Assembly (NCBI RefSeq): GCF_900107045.1
Contig: NZ_FNON01000005.1
Coordinates: 496,001-560,000, forward strand
Length of the DNA: 64,000 nucleotides
Source of the DNA: Amycolatopsis xylanica
Lineage (GTDB): Bacteria; Actinomycetota; Actinomycetes; Mycobacteriales; Pseudonocardiaceae
Direction: 5' to 3'
Below, one piece after another: positions 16,009 through 25,471 of the stretch (positions are counted from its first letter, which is position 1; each line of letters starts with the position of its first letter). A program made the translations under genes and the position numbers. The notes under the pieces are model-generated. The model did not search any database. It saw only the letters and a program-made list of their open reading frames with translations, and was not told where the DNA came from.

Positions 16009-17235
16009 ATGGCCGATGGGGTGGAACGACCGGCGAGCTTCGGGTCGGTGCTGGCCGTGCCCGAATTCCGGGCGATCTGGCTGGCCGAGCTGCAATCCGT
16101 CTTCGGCGACCAGCTGGCGCGCGTCGCGCTGTCGGTGCTGGTCTATACCCGTACCGGCTCGGCGGCCTGGCCCGCGCTGACGTACGCGCTGACCTATCTG
16201 CCCGACCTGATCGGCGGCCCGCTGCTGTCCGGGCTCGCGGATCGCTTTCCCCGCAAGGCGGTCATGGTCAACGCCGACGCCGGGCGCGCGGTGCTGGTCG
16301 GGCTGATGGCGATCCCGGGGCTGCCGCTGTGGCTGCTCGCGACGCTGCTCGTGCTGACGCAGCTGCTCAACGCGCCGTTCACCGCCGCGCAGGCGGCCAT
16401 CATGCCGACGGTGCTCAGCGGCGACCTGTACGTCGCCGGGCAATCCATCCGGCAGATGACCGGCCAAACCGGACAGCTCGCGGGCTTCGCGCTCGGCGGC
16501 GCGGTCATCGCCGCCATCGGGCCGGGTAAAGGTCTTGCCGTGGACGCGGTGACGTTCGCGGTGTCCGCGCTGGTGATCCGCTTCGGGGTCCGGTCGCGCC
16601 CGGCGGCGGGAGCGAACGCCGACGGGACAAGGATTTCGCTGTTCGCGGGCCTGGTGGCGGGCGCGCGCACGATCTGGCGCGACTCCCGGCTGCGGTCGCT
16701 GGTGATGCTGGCGTGGCTCGCCGGTTTCGTCATCGTCCCGGAAGGACTGGCCGTCCCCTATGCCGCCGAGATCGGCGGAACGGCCGCCACTGCCGGATTG
16801 TTACTCGCCGCGCACCCCGCCGGGATCGTCGTCGGGGTGTTCCTGTTCGGCCGTCTGGTCGCACCCGGCACGCGGCAACGCCTGATCGGCGTACTGGCCG
16901 TCTTGGCCATCGTCCCGCTGGTCGGTTACGCATTGCGTCCGGGTCTGCTGCCCGCGATCGGCCTGCTGCTGGCGTCCGGTGCCTGTGCGGCGTATCAGGT
17001 CACCGCGGCCGCCACCTTCATGCGCCTGGTGCCGGACGCCGAACGCGGTCAGGCGTTCGGGCTGGCCGGATCAGGCCTGATCGCGGCACAGGGAGTCGGT
17101 TTGGTGGTGGGCGGTCTGCTGGCCGCCGTGCTGCGCTCACCCGCGCTCACGGTGGCTGTCGTCGCGGCCGTGGGAGTGCTCGTCGCGCTCCCGGTGGCGG
17201 CCGCTTGGCGACGAGCCCGCCGCACCTTTCCCTAG
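16009..17235 (+). CDS. MFS transporter
   Basis: 408 residues with about ten to twelve hydrophobic segments and the loop GLADRFPRKAVMV typical of the major facilitator superfamily. FRAIWLAELQSVFGDQLARVALSVLVY at the N terminus is characteristic of MFS efflux-type (MFS_3) carriers. ATG 16009 is chosen for the TGGGAG ribosome site seven bases upstream rather than GTG 15970. No neighbouring biosynthetic gene indicates the substrate; an efflux role is only likely. Confidence 0.85.
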   Translation: MADGVERPASFGSVLAVPEFRAIWLAELQSVFGDQLARVALSVLVYTRTGSAAWPALTYALTYLPDLIGGPLLSGLADRFPRKAVMVNADAGRAVLVGLMAIPGLPLWLLATLLVLTQLLNAPFTAAQAAIMPTVLSGDLYVAGQSIRQMTGQTGQLAGFALGGAVIAAIGPGKGLAVDAVTFAVSALVIRFGVRSRPAAGANADGTRISLFAGLVAGARTIWRDSRLRSLVMLAWLAGFVIVPEGLAVPYAAEIGGTAATAGLLLAAHPAGIVVGVFLFGRLVAPGTRQRLIGVLAVLAIVPLVGYALRPGLLPAIGLLLASGACAAYQVTAAATFMRLVPDAERGQAFGLAGSGLIAAQGVGLVVGGLLAAVLRSPALTVAVVAAVGVLVALPVAAAWRRARRTFP

Positions 17236-17414
17236 CTGCCTCTTTGACTCACTGTAATCGGCGGCGCTCACCAGTTCTGTCCACGCATGGCACTTCACCT
17301 CCTTTCATGGCTCACGGAGCGTTCCCGTGTACCGGTCTGGCAAGCCCCCGGATGACCGAGTGACAGTTGATATACGTTCGGCTACGTTGCTCGAATGGCG
17401 GGGAGCCAAAGGTC
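17236..17414. other. leader region with a 16S-3'-end-like (anti-SD) sequence
   Basis: Between the MFS stop and the diguanylate cyclase start. TTCACCTCCTTTC at 17294-17306 is nearly identical to the 3' end of actinobacterial 16S rRNA; on the reverse strand it reads as a perfect Shine-Dalgarno followed by a six-codon ORF (MRGQNW). No gene follows on the reverse strand. The rest shows nothing I can name. Confidence 0.4.
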
Positions 17415-18734
17415 ATGACCGCGCACGGACTCCGTGGCGGACAGGGGTTCACGGGACGGCTGATGCCGTTCCGCGTACGCCGATGGGCGCTGTGGGAGCT
17501 ACCGGGCCGCGTGGTGCTGGGGTATGTCCTCGCCATCGACGTGCTGGCCGTGGTGGCGACCGGTTTCGCGTTCTCCTCGTCTCCAGTCGGTGTGGGCAAC
17601 CTGCTGCCCTTCATGGTGCTGATGACTTGCAGCCTGGTCTATACCGAAATGTCCAGGCCGATCGAAAGAATCCGAGAACGTTATGCCGCTACGCCTCATA
17701 TCGACCTGAACTCCGTCTGGATGTTCGCCGCCGTGGTGCTGCTGCACCCCGGCCTCGCCGCAGTCGTGATCAGCACCTCGTACTTCTACCGGTGGACGAG
17801 GGTCCAGCACAATCCCTTGCACCGCCGGATGTTCAGCACCGCCGCCGCGGTGGTCGCGGCCATTCTGGCGGATTGGTTCCTGGTGTCGACAGGCGGGCAC
17901 GCCTTCGCCGAGGTCTGGCCGCACGACCTGGGCACCTTCCTGCGCCTGGTCGGCGCGGGCGCGATCTTCTTGGTGAGCAACACGATCCTGATCACGCTCG
18001 CGGTGTTCGGCACGACTCCCGAAGTGCGCTTGCGTGAGGCGATGGGCACCCCCGCCGACTACGCGCTCGAGTCGGCGACCATCGCGCTCGGCATCGTGCT
18101 CGCCTGGGCGCTCGTGGACTGGCCGGTCGCGCTGCTGCTCATCTTGGGGATCACGCTGGTGCTGCACCGGAGTGTGCTGATCAGGCAATTGCGAGACCAG
18201 GCCCGCGCCGACGCCAAAACGGGTCTGCTCAACGCTTCCTCGTGGGCCGAGGCCGCCGCTGTGGAGCTTTCCCGGCCACGGCGTCCCGGCGGGACCACGA
18301 GTGTGCTCATGCTGGACCTCGACCATTTCAAGCTGGTGAACGACCGGCATGGACATTTGGTCGGGGACAGTGTCTTGAGGGCGGTCGCGGACACCTTGCG
18401 CGCCGAGTTGCGGGCGGGCGATCTCGTCGGGCGCTTCGGCGGCGAAGAGTTCGTCGTGCTCTTGCCGGACACGAGCCGGTTCGACGCCTTGGCGATCGCG
18501 GAACGGATCCGGTGCCGGGTCGCGGCGACCACGGTTTCGGTCGCGGCGGGCGATCCGCACAAGGTGGGCGTGACGGTGTCGATCGGCGTCGCCGCGCACC
18601 CGCGCGACGCGGGCACTTTGGACGGGCTGATCAAGGTCACCGACAAAGCCTTGTACCAAGCCAAAACCGCGGGCCGCAACCGCACGGTCGGCTACGACAG
18701 GCACGAGCCGTCGATCCGCGAAGACGTCGCCTGA
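17415..18734 (+). CDS. membrane-bound diguanylate cyclase (GGDEF)
   Basis: 439 residues. Residues about 25-270 hold six or more hydrophobic segments forming an N-terminal membrane domain. The GGDEF domain covers about 280-430, with LDLDHFKLVND, active site GGEEF at 342-346, and the product-inhibition I-site RAGD at 333-336, exactly five residues before the active site. All expected catalytic residues are present, so it should make c-di-GMP under feedback control. No EAL domain. ATG 17415 is preferred over the TTG at 17367 because of AAAGG just upstream. Confidence 0.88.
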   Translation: MTAHGLRGGQGFTGRLMPFRVRRWALWELPGRVVLGYVLAIDVLAVVATGFAFSSSPVGVGNLLPFMVLMTCSLVYTEMSRPIERIRERYAATPHIDLNSVWMFAAVVLLHPGLAAVVISTSYFYRWTRVQHNPLHRRMFSTAAAVVAAILADWFLVSTGGHAFAEVWPHDLGTFLRLVGAGAIFLVSNTILITLAVFGTTPEVRLREAMGTPADYALESATIALGIVLAWALVDWPVALLLILGITLVLHRSVLIRQLRDQARADAKTGLLNASSWAEAAAVELSRPRRPGGTTSVLMLDLDHFKLVNDRHGHLVGDSVLRAVADTLRAELRAGDLVGRFGGEEFVVLLPDTSRFDALAIAERIRCRVAATTVSVAAGDPHKVGVTVSIGVAAHPRDAGTLDGLIKVTDKALYQAKTAGRNRTVGYDRHEPSIREDVA

Positions 18735-18745
18735 GCGGACCGGGA

Positions 18746-19711
18746 TCAGTCCGAGACCGTGATGGCCGCCAGTTTTTCGTGCAGGTATTCGGAAGCGACG
18801 ACCTCCGGGTAGGCCGTGTGGCCCAAGGGCGGTCCCAGTGAAGAGATCCGCGCGTCGTGATCGGTCTCGTAGAAGAAGATCAGCGAGACCAGGTCTTCGT
18901 CGGGGGCCGAGGCGTCGGGCGGGAGGACGCGGTGCCGGGTCGAGCGCCAGCGGTCGCCGGTCCAGCGGGCCATCAGGTCGCCGATGTTGACCGTGAAGGC
19001 GTCGGGGTCGAAGGGGGCGTCGACCCAGCGGCCGTCGGAGGTGTAGACCTGCAGTCCGCCGACGCCTGCCTGGCGGTCGAGGATGGTGACCGTGCCGAAG
19101 TCGGTGTGCGGGCCGATGCGGAACTGGTCGGGCTCCGGGGTGCCGACGTGGGTCATCGGCGGGTACCAGTTGATGTTGAACGTGTACGTCGGGTGTCCGG
19201 TGTGCCGGGTGAAATGGTCGGCAGGCAGGTCCAATGCGGCCGCGAAGATGGTCAGGAGCTCGTCGGAAAGCGCGCGCATCCGTCGCATGTAGCCGGTGGC
19301 CGCGTCGGCGAAGCCGGGCACTTCGGACGGCCAGACGTTGGGCTGGAACCAGAACGCGTCGATCTCGGGGACACCGACCTGGTCGGAGGCGCCGACCGAG
19401 TAGGACTCCTTGAGGTCCGGGGGAGTGGGCGTGCCCTCGGCGTACCCGTTCGCCTCGACGCCGGGCGGCAGCCAGCCCCGGCCGCCGACCGAGACGGCGT
19501 ACGGCGCCTTGGTTTCGGCGGGCAGGCCGAAGAACGCCCGCGCGAGTTTCCTGGTCGTGGCGCGCTCTTCGGACGAGACACCGTGGCCGGTGATCATCAG
19601 GAACCCGGACTCACGCAGCGCTTCGTCGATCCTGGCGGCCACCTCCCGTTTGCCGTCGGCGCTTCCCTCGAACCACGGGGTCAGGTCGACCAGCGGAACG
19701 GCCTCGCTCAC
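18746..19711 (-). CDS. isopenicillin N synthase-family non-haem Fe(II) oxygenase
   Basis: 321 residues, DIOX_N then 2OG-Fe(II) oxygenase domain. Iron ligands H202-x-D204 (IGPHTDFGT) and H260 (STRHRV) are visible; RISS near 305 could bind 2-oxoglutarate. Start GTG 19711 has GGAGGA upstream and overlaps the deaminase stop (GTGA), so the much longer open frame upstream is not used. The coupling suggests the substrate is a pyrimidine base or derivative, as for thymine-7-hydroxylase in this superfamily. That is inference; the family also includes many natural-product oxidases. Confidence 0.88.
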   Translation of the reverse strand: MSEAVPLVDLTPWFEGSADGKREVAARIDEALRESGFLMITGHGVSSEERATTRKLARAFFGLPAETKAPYAVSVGGRGWLPPGVEANGYAEGTPTPPDLKESYSVGASDQVGVPEIDAFWFQPNVWPSEVPGFADAATGYMRRMRALSDELLTIFAAALDLPADHFTRHTGHPTYTFNINWYPPMTHVGTPEPDQFRIGPHTDFGTVTILDRQAGVGGLQVYTSDGRWVDAPFDPDAFTVNIGDLMARWTGDRWRSTRHRVLPPDASAPDEDLVSLIFFYETDHDARISSLGPPLGHTAYPEVVASEYLHEKLAAITVSD

Positions 19712-20151
19712 AGTTCCTCCCCGATGTCTTCGAACCACAGTTCCGGGCGCGTCTTGATGAACTCGGTCATCAGGCCGACGCACACCTCGTCCTCGAGCAC
19801 GGTCACGCCGACGCCGTTCTCCGCGAGCCAGTCGTGGCCACCGTGGAACGTGCGCGCCTCGCCGATCAGCACCCGCGGGATCCCGAACTGCCGCACCAGG
19901 CCACTGCAGTACCAGCACGGCGAGAGCGTGGTGACCATGATCGTGTCGCGGTAGTGCGGCCGCCGCCCGGCGTCGCGGAACGCGGCCGTCTCCGCGTGCA
20001 GCGACGGATCGCCGTCCTGGACCCGCCGGTTGTGGCCGCGGCCGAGCAGCCTGCCGTCCAGGGTGAACAGCGCGGCGCCGATCGGGACGCCGCCTTCGGC
20101 CTTGCCGAGCAGCGCCTCCTCACGGGCGACGGCGAGCAGTGACTCGTTCAT
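19708..20151 (-). CDS. nucleoside/cytosine deaminase of the yeast Fcy1 type
   Basis: 147 residues with the complete zinc site: H52-A-E54 (LHAETAAF) and P78-C79-x-x-C82 (SPCWYCSG). The pattern GHNRR...LHAE and SPCxxCSG is closer to fungal cytosine deaminase than to the Escherichia coli CodA type. It should deaminate cytosine or a related base in the cytosol. ATG 20151 is taken as start. It sits in a run of reverse-strand genes that begins with an NCS1 base permease, which supports base salvage. Confidence 0.88.
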   Translation of the reverse strand: MNESLLAVAREEALLGKAEGGVPIGAALFTLDGRLLGRGHNRRVQDGDPSLHAETAAFRDAGRRPHYRDTIMVTTLSPCWYCSGLVRQFGIPRVLIGEARTFHGGHDWLAENGVGVTVLEDEVCVGLMTEFIKTRPELWFEDIGEEL

Positions 20152-20161
20152 GGGTCCACTG

Positions 20162-20797
20162 TTAGTGCCCGCCCCTCGCTTTGGCAAGCCACGCCCCGGT
20201 CAGCGGCCGGACCTCCGTCCAGCCGAGTGCCAGATACAACGCCCTCCCGTCGTCGGTGGCCGCCAGCACGGCCGTCCTCGCGCCCGCGTCATGGGCGAAC
20301 CCGCTCAGCGCGCCCATCACGACCCGGCCGAGCCCACGCCTGCGGTGCGCCTGCTCGGTCACCACCTGGTCGAGCACGGCGGCGTCGCCGGCGAGCCCGG
20401 TCTGCGCGCGTGCCGCGATCTCGCCGTCGGCGGCGTAGACGACAGCCTCGGCCCGGTCGCCGCCGTCCTTCACCTCCAGCCGGTAGCCGTCCGGCAAGGC
20501 GGCCTGTTCGACGTGGCCGAGTCCGATGGTCATGAGGTAGCCGGGCTCGTCGTTCGTCCAGCCGGGCATGAGCGTGGCCTGCACGTTCCCGAAGACCTTG
20601 AGCCACGTGCCCTGCTCGCTCAGCCCGGCCACCCTGGCCCGCACCAGATCCGGGTCGGCGGAGGGCAGGATGTACCGCACGCGGTGGTCGGGCAGGCCGA
20701 CGTCGATGCGCCAGCCGTCGGGCTCCGTCACGGGGGCGCTGGTCTGCCGGGACGCCGCCCAGCCATGCACCCAGGCCCGCACCAGGTGATCTTCCAT
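20162..20797 (-). CDS. GNAT family N-acetyltransferase
   Basis: 211 residues; the C-terminal half (about 110-205) is a GNAT fold with the acetyl-CoA loop VVTEQAHRRRGLGRVVMGAL and a final ALYLALGWTEVRPL strand. The N-terminal 100 residues are a divergent, probably catalytically silent GNAT-like half. Substrate unknown. It lies ten bases from the deaminase and probably shares its transcript. Confidence 0.85.
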   Translation of the reverse strand: MEDHLVRAWVHGWAASRQTSAPVTEPDGWRIDVGLPDHRVRYILPSADPDLVRARVAGLSEQGTWLKVFGNVQATLMPGWTNDEPGYLMTIGLGHVEQAALPDGYRLEVKDGGDRAEAVVYAADGEIAARAQTGLAGDAAVLDQVVTEQAHRRRGLGRVVMGALSGFAHDAGARTAVLAATDDGRALYLALGWTEVRPLTGAWLAKARGGH

Positions 20798-20828
20798 GAA
20801 GTCATCCTGACACGGGCCACCGACAACT

Positions 20829-21353
20829 TCAGGCGGTTAAATCGTCCAGCCGCCGGAGGAACGTGACGCGGTCGAACCCGGGGCCGTCGTAGTCCGGCTG
20901 GTAAGGCCTGCCGTCGAGTTCGGCGGGCCCGGGTTCCGCCACGAAGCCGATGCCGGTGTGGAACGCGTAGGACCCGGCGTTGCCTGCCGGTGTCACGGCG
21001 CGCACCACCGACCGTCCATTGCGGACACTGTAGGCGAAGAACCTCGTGTACAGGTGCTGGGCGATGCCGCGCCCGCGATAGTCCGGTGAGACGCCGGAAA
21101 AGTGGACGTAGCTCTCGCCGGGACGGCTTTGCGACAGGAACCCGATCAGGAAGGCGATCACCGTCCCGTCGTGCTCGACGAGCTCGCTGCCGCCGGTGAA
21201 ATGCTGGAAGTAGAACCGCGGCAGCACCAGCGCGCGTTCCTTCCCGCCGGAGCCGGCCCACCAGCGGTCCATGGCGGCCAGCACGCGGGGGTGGTCGCCG
21301 GGCACCGGGTTCCGGATCAGCGCGCCGGCGACCGACGGCAGCTCATCGTCCAT
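20829..21353 (-). CDS. GNAT family N-acetyltransferase
   Basis: 174 residues, single GNAT domain with FSGVSPDYRGRGIAQHLY as acetyl-CoA loop and AFHTGIGFV near the end. It is 31 bases upstream of the other GNAT gene but shows little similarity to it beyond the fold. Cytosolic; substrate unknown. Confidence 0.86.
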   Translation of the reverse strand: MDDELPSVAGALIRNPVPGDHPRVLAAMDRWWAGSGGKERALVLPRFYFQHFTGGSELVEHDGTVIAFLIGFLSQSRPGESYVHFSGVSPDYRGRGIAQHLYTRFFAYSVRNGRSVVRAVTPAGNAGSYAFHTGIGFVAEPGPAELDGRPYQPDYDGPGFDRVTFLRRLDDLTA

Positions 21354-21401
21354 CCGGCCACGATAGGAGCGGGCACCGCGGGCGGGCGGCTTCTGAGTTG
21401 C

Positions 21402-22703
21402 TCAGGCGTCGACGCGCTCCGCCGCGCGCGCCCGTTTGGCGAGCACGCTGATCGACAGCAGCGCCACGATCGCGAGCACGATGATGTAGCCGGAGACCGA
21501 CAGCGACGAGCCGGTGGATTCCAGCAGCAGCACCATGATGAACGGCGCGAGCCCGCCGCCGACCACCGCGCTGAGCTGGTAGCCGAGCGACGCGCCGGTG
21601 TAGCGCATCTCCGGCGTGAACAGCTCCGCGAACAGCGCCGCCTGCGGGCCGTACATGATGCTGAGGAACAGGCTGGCGACGAACGAGGCGACCACGAACC
21701 ACAGCAGTGACTTCGTGTCGATCAGCAGGAACATCGGGATCGCCCAGAGCAGCAGGCCGGCCGCGCCGAAGGTGTAGATCCTGATCCGGCCGATCCGGTC
21801 GGACAGGCCCGCCGCCAGCGGGATGATGGCGAGCTGGCTGCAGCTGATGATCAGGGTCGCGGTGAGCACGGTCGTGCGGGACATGCCGAGTTCGCGGGTC
21901 GCGTAGTCGAGCGTCCCGGTGAGCAGGATGTAGAACGTCGCGGTGTTGACGGCGAACGAGCCGCCCGCGAGCAGGACCGTGCCGAGGTGCTCGCGCAGGA
22001 TCTCGCGCAGCGGTGACCCTTTGCGCGCGGCCGCGGCCTCGGCCGCCTTGCGGAACTCCGGCGTCTCGTCGACGCGCTTGTGGATGTACCAGGCCAGCGC
22101 GAGCACCAGCACGCCGACGATGAACGGGATCCGCCAGGCCCAGGACAGGAAGTCCGCGGGCGGCGCGACCTTCGACGCGACCAGGAACACCGTGTTCGCG
22201 AGCACGACCCCGATCGGGACGCCGAGCTGGACGAGGCTGCCGTAGAGACCGCGCTTGCCCTCCGGGGCGTACTCGGTGGCGAGCAGCATCGCGCCGCCCC
22301 ACTGCGCGCCGACCGCGATGCCCTGCACCAGCCGCAGCAGCACGAGGATCAGCGGCGCGGCGATGCCGATCGACGCGTAGGTCGGCAGCAGGCCGATGGC
22401 GGTGGTCGCCACGCCCATCAGCGCGATCGCCATGACCAGCACGGGTTTGCGGCCGCGGGAGTCGCCGAGGTTGCCCGCGATGATCCCGCCCAGCGGCCTG
22501 GCCAGGAACCCGACGGCGAAGGTGGCGAACGAGGCCAGCACCCCGGCCGCGGGATTGCCTGCCGGGAAGAAGGTCTTGCCGAACACGAGCGCGGCCGCGA
22601 TACCGAAGACGAAGTAGTCGTACCACTCGACCGAGGCGGCGAGTGCGGCGGCGGTGGCGGCCCGGCGGCGCTGCCGGTCCGGGGTGGTCTGCGTGGCTGC
22701 CAT
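21402..22703 (-). CDS. MFS transporter of the metabolite:H+ symporter (MHS) type
   Basis: 433 residues, about twelve membrane segments, with ASVEWYDYFVFG at the N terminus and GGIIAGNLGDSRGRKPVLV, both typical of MHS carriers such as ShiA, ProP and KgtP. It should co-import an organic acid or zwitterion with protons. ATG 22703 follows AAGGG by eight bases. It lies between the NCS1 permease and the GNAT genes with gaps under 50 bp, so all may form one transcript. Confidence 0.87.
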   Translation of the reverse strand: MAATQTTPDRQRRRAATAAALAASVEWYDYFVFGIAAALVFGKTFFPAGNPAAGVLASFATFAVGFLARPLGGIIAGNLGDSRGRKPVLVMAIALMGVATTAIGLLPTYASIGIAAPLILVLLRLVQGIAVGAQWGGAMLLATEYAPEGKRGLYGSLVQLGVPIGVVLANTVFLVASKVAPPADFLSWAWRIPFIVGVLVLALAWYIHKRVDETPEFRKAAEAAAARKGSPLREILREHLGTVLLAGGSFAVNTATFYILLTGTLDYATRELGMSRTTVLTATLIISCSQLAIIPLAAGLSDRIGRIRIYTFGAAGLLLWAIPMFLLIDTKSLLWFVVASFVASLFLSIMYGPQAALFAELFTPEMRYTGASLGYQLSAVVGGGLAPFIMVLLLESTGSSLSVSGYIIVLAIVALLSISVLAKRARAAERVDA

Positions 22704-22752
22704 GGGGATCACCCTTCAACGGGTCGGAGAGTCCCGCGAAGTTAGCAACCGC

Positions 22753-24216
22753 TTAGTATGTGGTCAACGTCTCATCCGGGTGAATCGATACCGACTGGAC
22801 GGTATCCCCGGCTCCGAATACCTCGGCCGGCTCCGGGAAGAGCTTGGTGAGCACCGGGTAGGCGATGGCGGCGGTGACCAGCGTGACGACCAGGCTGAGG
22901 TCGACGCCGCCCGCGACGCCGCGCAGCGGGCCCGCGATCATCGGCGTGTTCGCGAAGAGCAGGCCGAGCACGGTGGCGGGGATCCAGGCGGCCATGGCGC
23001 GCCAGTTGACGCCGCGGTGGAACCAGTAGCGGCCGCCCTTGCGGCCTTCGTTGAACACCTGGAGGTCTTCGACGTCGTAGAAACCGCGCCGCTGCACGAA
23101 ACCGATCATCATGATCACCATCCACGGCGAGGTGCAGAGCACGATCAGCGTGGCGAAGGCGTTGATGCTGGAGACCATGTCGAGCACGAAGTTGCCGACG
23201 AAGATGAAGACCACGCTGAGCGTGCCGATCAGCAGCGTCGCCCGCACCCGCGAGAGCCGGGGGAAGATCGAGCTGAAGTCGAGTCCCGTGCCGTACAGCG
23301 CGGTCGTGCCGGTGGAGAGGCCGCCGATCAGGGACACGGCGATCAGCGGGATCGCGTACCAGAGCGGGGAAATCGCGGTGAGCCCGGCGATGTAGTCGGC
23401 CGGATCGGCGACCAGCGTCGCGGTCGCGATGCCGAAGCCGAACGGCAGCAGCGTGGCCACCTGGGCGAGGAACGGGGCGGCCAGCAGGGAGCGGGTGCTG
23501 TAGCGCGCGGGGATGTAGCGCGCCCAGTCGCCGAGGAAGGCGCCGAAGGAGATCGGGTTGGCCAGCACGGTGAGCGCGGCGAGGATGAACGTCGGCCAGA
23601 ACGTGCCGAGCGCGTACGTCCCGGTGCCGCCGAAGCCGGGGTCGAACCTGCCGCCGTACGCGAAGATCCCGAGCAGCATGATCGCCGTGCCGAGCACGAC
23701 CGCTATCCGGTTGACCAGCAGCATGAACCGGTAGCCGTAGATACAGACCACGAGCGTGGCGATCGCGATCAGCCCGTACGCGACGCCGCGCAGCGCGGGG
23801 CCGCCGTCGAAGCCGAACAGGCGCTGCGCGGCGCCGGCGACCGCGTCGCCGCTGACCCAGACGGAGATCGCGAAGAAGGTGATCGCCGTCAGCAGCGAAA
23901 GGAACGAACCGACGCAGCGGCCGACGACGCCGAAGTGCGCGCCGGACGACACCGCGTTGTTGGTCCGCGTCCGCGGCCCGAACAACGCCATCGGCGCGAG
24001 CACGAGCGCGCCGACCAGGACCCCGGAGACGGTCGCGGCGACGGCTGCCCAGAAGCTGAGCCCGTAGGCGATCGGCAGCGTGCCCAGGATGATGGTGGCG
24101 AAGGTGTTCGCGCCGCCGAAGGCCAGCCGGAACAGGTCACGCGGGCGCGAGGTCTGCTCCCGCGGCGGGATCGGCGCGATCCCGTGCTGCTCGACCTCGG
24201 TGATCTTGTCGCTCAC
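22753..24216 (-). CDS. NCS1 family permease for cytosine, purines or related compounds
   Basis: 487 residues, about twelve membrane segments; motifs LFRLAFGGANTFATIILG near 30 and ANPISFGAFLGDWARYIP in the middle mark the NCS1 family. Start ATG 24216 with AGGAGGT just before it. It is the first gene of a reverse-strand run that includes a cytosine deaminase, so uptake of cytosine or a similar base is the simplest role. The gene is only weakly similar to the other NCS1 gene in the window. Confidence 0.88.
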   Translation of the reverse strand: MSDKITEVEQHGIAPIPPREQTSRPRDLFRLAFGGANTFATIILGTLPIAYGLSFWAAVAATVSGVLVGALVLAPMALFGPRTRTNNAVSSGAHFGVVGRCVGSFLSLLTAITFFAISVWVSGDAVAGAAQRLFGFDGGPALRGVAYGLIAIATLVVCIYGYRFMLLVNRIAVVLGTAIMLLGIFAYGGRFDPGFGGTGTYALGTFWPTFILAALTVLANPISFGAFLGDWARYIPARYSTRSLLAAPFLAQVATLLPFGFGIATATLVADPADYIAGLTAISPLWYAIPLIAVSLIGGLSTGTTALYGTGLDFSSIFPRLSRVRATLLIGTLSVVFIFVGNFVLDMVSSINAFATLIVLCTSPWMVIMMIGFVQRRGFYDVEDLQVFNEGRKGGRYWFHRGVNWRAMAAWIPATVLGLLFANTPMIAGPLRGVAGGVDLSLVVTLVTAAIAYPVLTKLFPEPAEVFGAGDTVQSVSIHPDETLTTY

Positions 24217-24475
24217 CGGTACCTCCTGGGGCGGGCTGGGGGTTGGTTCGCGTCACCGTAGCTTCGGGATGCCGCTGACCGGCATGGGATGTTCCGTCCC
24301 AATCGTCGTGCTGGCGAGGACGAAATGACCCGGCTGGTCGCGGGTGAAAACCGCTGGTCAGGCCCTGTTGCCAGGCTGTTGTCCGGCATTGTCAACAGCG
24401 AAGTGCTTCCCCGGGGCCTGCGGCCTGGGCATGATCCAGCTGGCCTTGTCTCCTCCGGAAGGTGAGTCAGCCAGC

Positions 24476-25471
24476 ATGGGGTTACGCATCCAGTTCTCGG
24501 TCGCCGATCTGACCAGGGTCACGTTCGCCGGTGGGCCGGACCCGATGTGGGAGTCGTTGCTCAGCCTGCACGTGCTCCAGAGCCCGGACACCGATCGCCG
24601 GTTCACGGGTTGGCGGTCCCGGGTGTCCGTCGGGCCGTCGGTGCGTGGCCTGTTCCGGCTGGCGCCGCCCCGGGGTTATTCGCCGGACTTCCTCACCCCC
24701 GCCCAGGCCGCGGACGGGCTCGGGCCGGGGCTGGCCGCGCTGGTCGGCACCCCGCCGGACCGGCTCCGCCGTGACCTGTCCCTGCTGTCCGGGGCCGCCG
24801 CGTGGCCGGCGTGGGCACGCTCGCTCGCCACCGGTGACCGGCACGAGCTGCGTGACCTGGCCTCGGCGCTGGCGGGCTACCACGGCCAAGCGCTCCGGCC
24901 GCACTGGTCGGTCGTCGAGCGGAGCGTGCACGACGATATCGCCGCCAGCACCGAAGTCCTGCTCACCGACGGCACCGAGGGCCTGCTCAACAGCCTGCAC
25001 CCGGCACTCACCTGGCGCGGCTCGGTGCTGAGCGTCGAGGGCGACCACGTGGACGGCGAGCTGCGGCTGAACGGGCGCGGGCTGCGCCTCATCCCGTCGT
25101 ACTTCTGCCACCGCAACCCGACCGTGCTCGCCGACCCCGACCTGCCGCCCGTGCTGGTCTACCCCGTCCGGCGGCGGGCGGGCGGCGCGCCGGACGCGCC
25201 GCCCAAGGCCGAGGAGCCGCTGTCCGAGCTGATCGGCGCCACCCGTGCCGAAGCGCTGCGCGCGATCGTCGGCGGGTGCACCACGACCGAGCTCGCCAGG
25301 CGGCTGGGGCTGTCCAACTCGACCGCCAGCTACCACGCCTCGATCATGCGGGCCGCCGGTCTCATCACGACCGAGCGGACCGGTGTCGCGGTGCTGCACC
25401 GGCTCACCGCGCTGGGCTCCGACATCCTCCGGCATCGGCGCCCGCAGCCGGCTCAGGAGCCGCCCGCGTAG
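24476..25471 (+). CDS. ArsR-like winged-helix transcriptional regulator (DUF5937 type)
   Basis: 331 residues. Residues 1-240 form the DUF5937-like domain found in actinobacterial regulators (opening MGLRIQFSVADLTRVTFAGGP). Residues about 250-320 are a winged HTH: AEALRAIVGGCTTTELARRLGLSNSTASYHASIMRAAGLI. ATG 24476 is the only start consistent with the conserved opening; the long frame upstream is unsupported. It diverges from the NCS1 run and may control it. Its 3' end overlaps the convergent hydrolase by 19 bp. Confidence 0.86.
   Translation: MGLRIQFSVADLTRVTFAGGPDPMWESLLSLHVLQSPDTDRRFTGWRSRVSVGPSVRGLFRLAPPRGYSPDFLTPAQAADGLGPGLAALVGTPPDRLRRDLSLLSGAAAWPAWARSLATGDRHELRDLASALAGYHGQALRPHWSVVERSVHDDIAASTEVLLTDGTEGLLNSLHPALTWRGSVLSVEGDHVDGELRLNGRGLRLIPSYFCHRNPTVLADPDLPPVLVYPVRRRAGGAPDAPPKAEEPLSELIGATRAEALRAIVGGCTTTELARRLGLSNSTASYHASIMRAAGLITTERTGVAVLHRLTALGSDILRHRRPQPAQEPPA

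Noticed and set aside
17281..17310. 16S rRNA fragment
   Set aside because: Only about a dozen bases match the 16S 3' end; flanking sequence does not.
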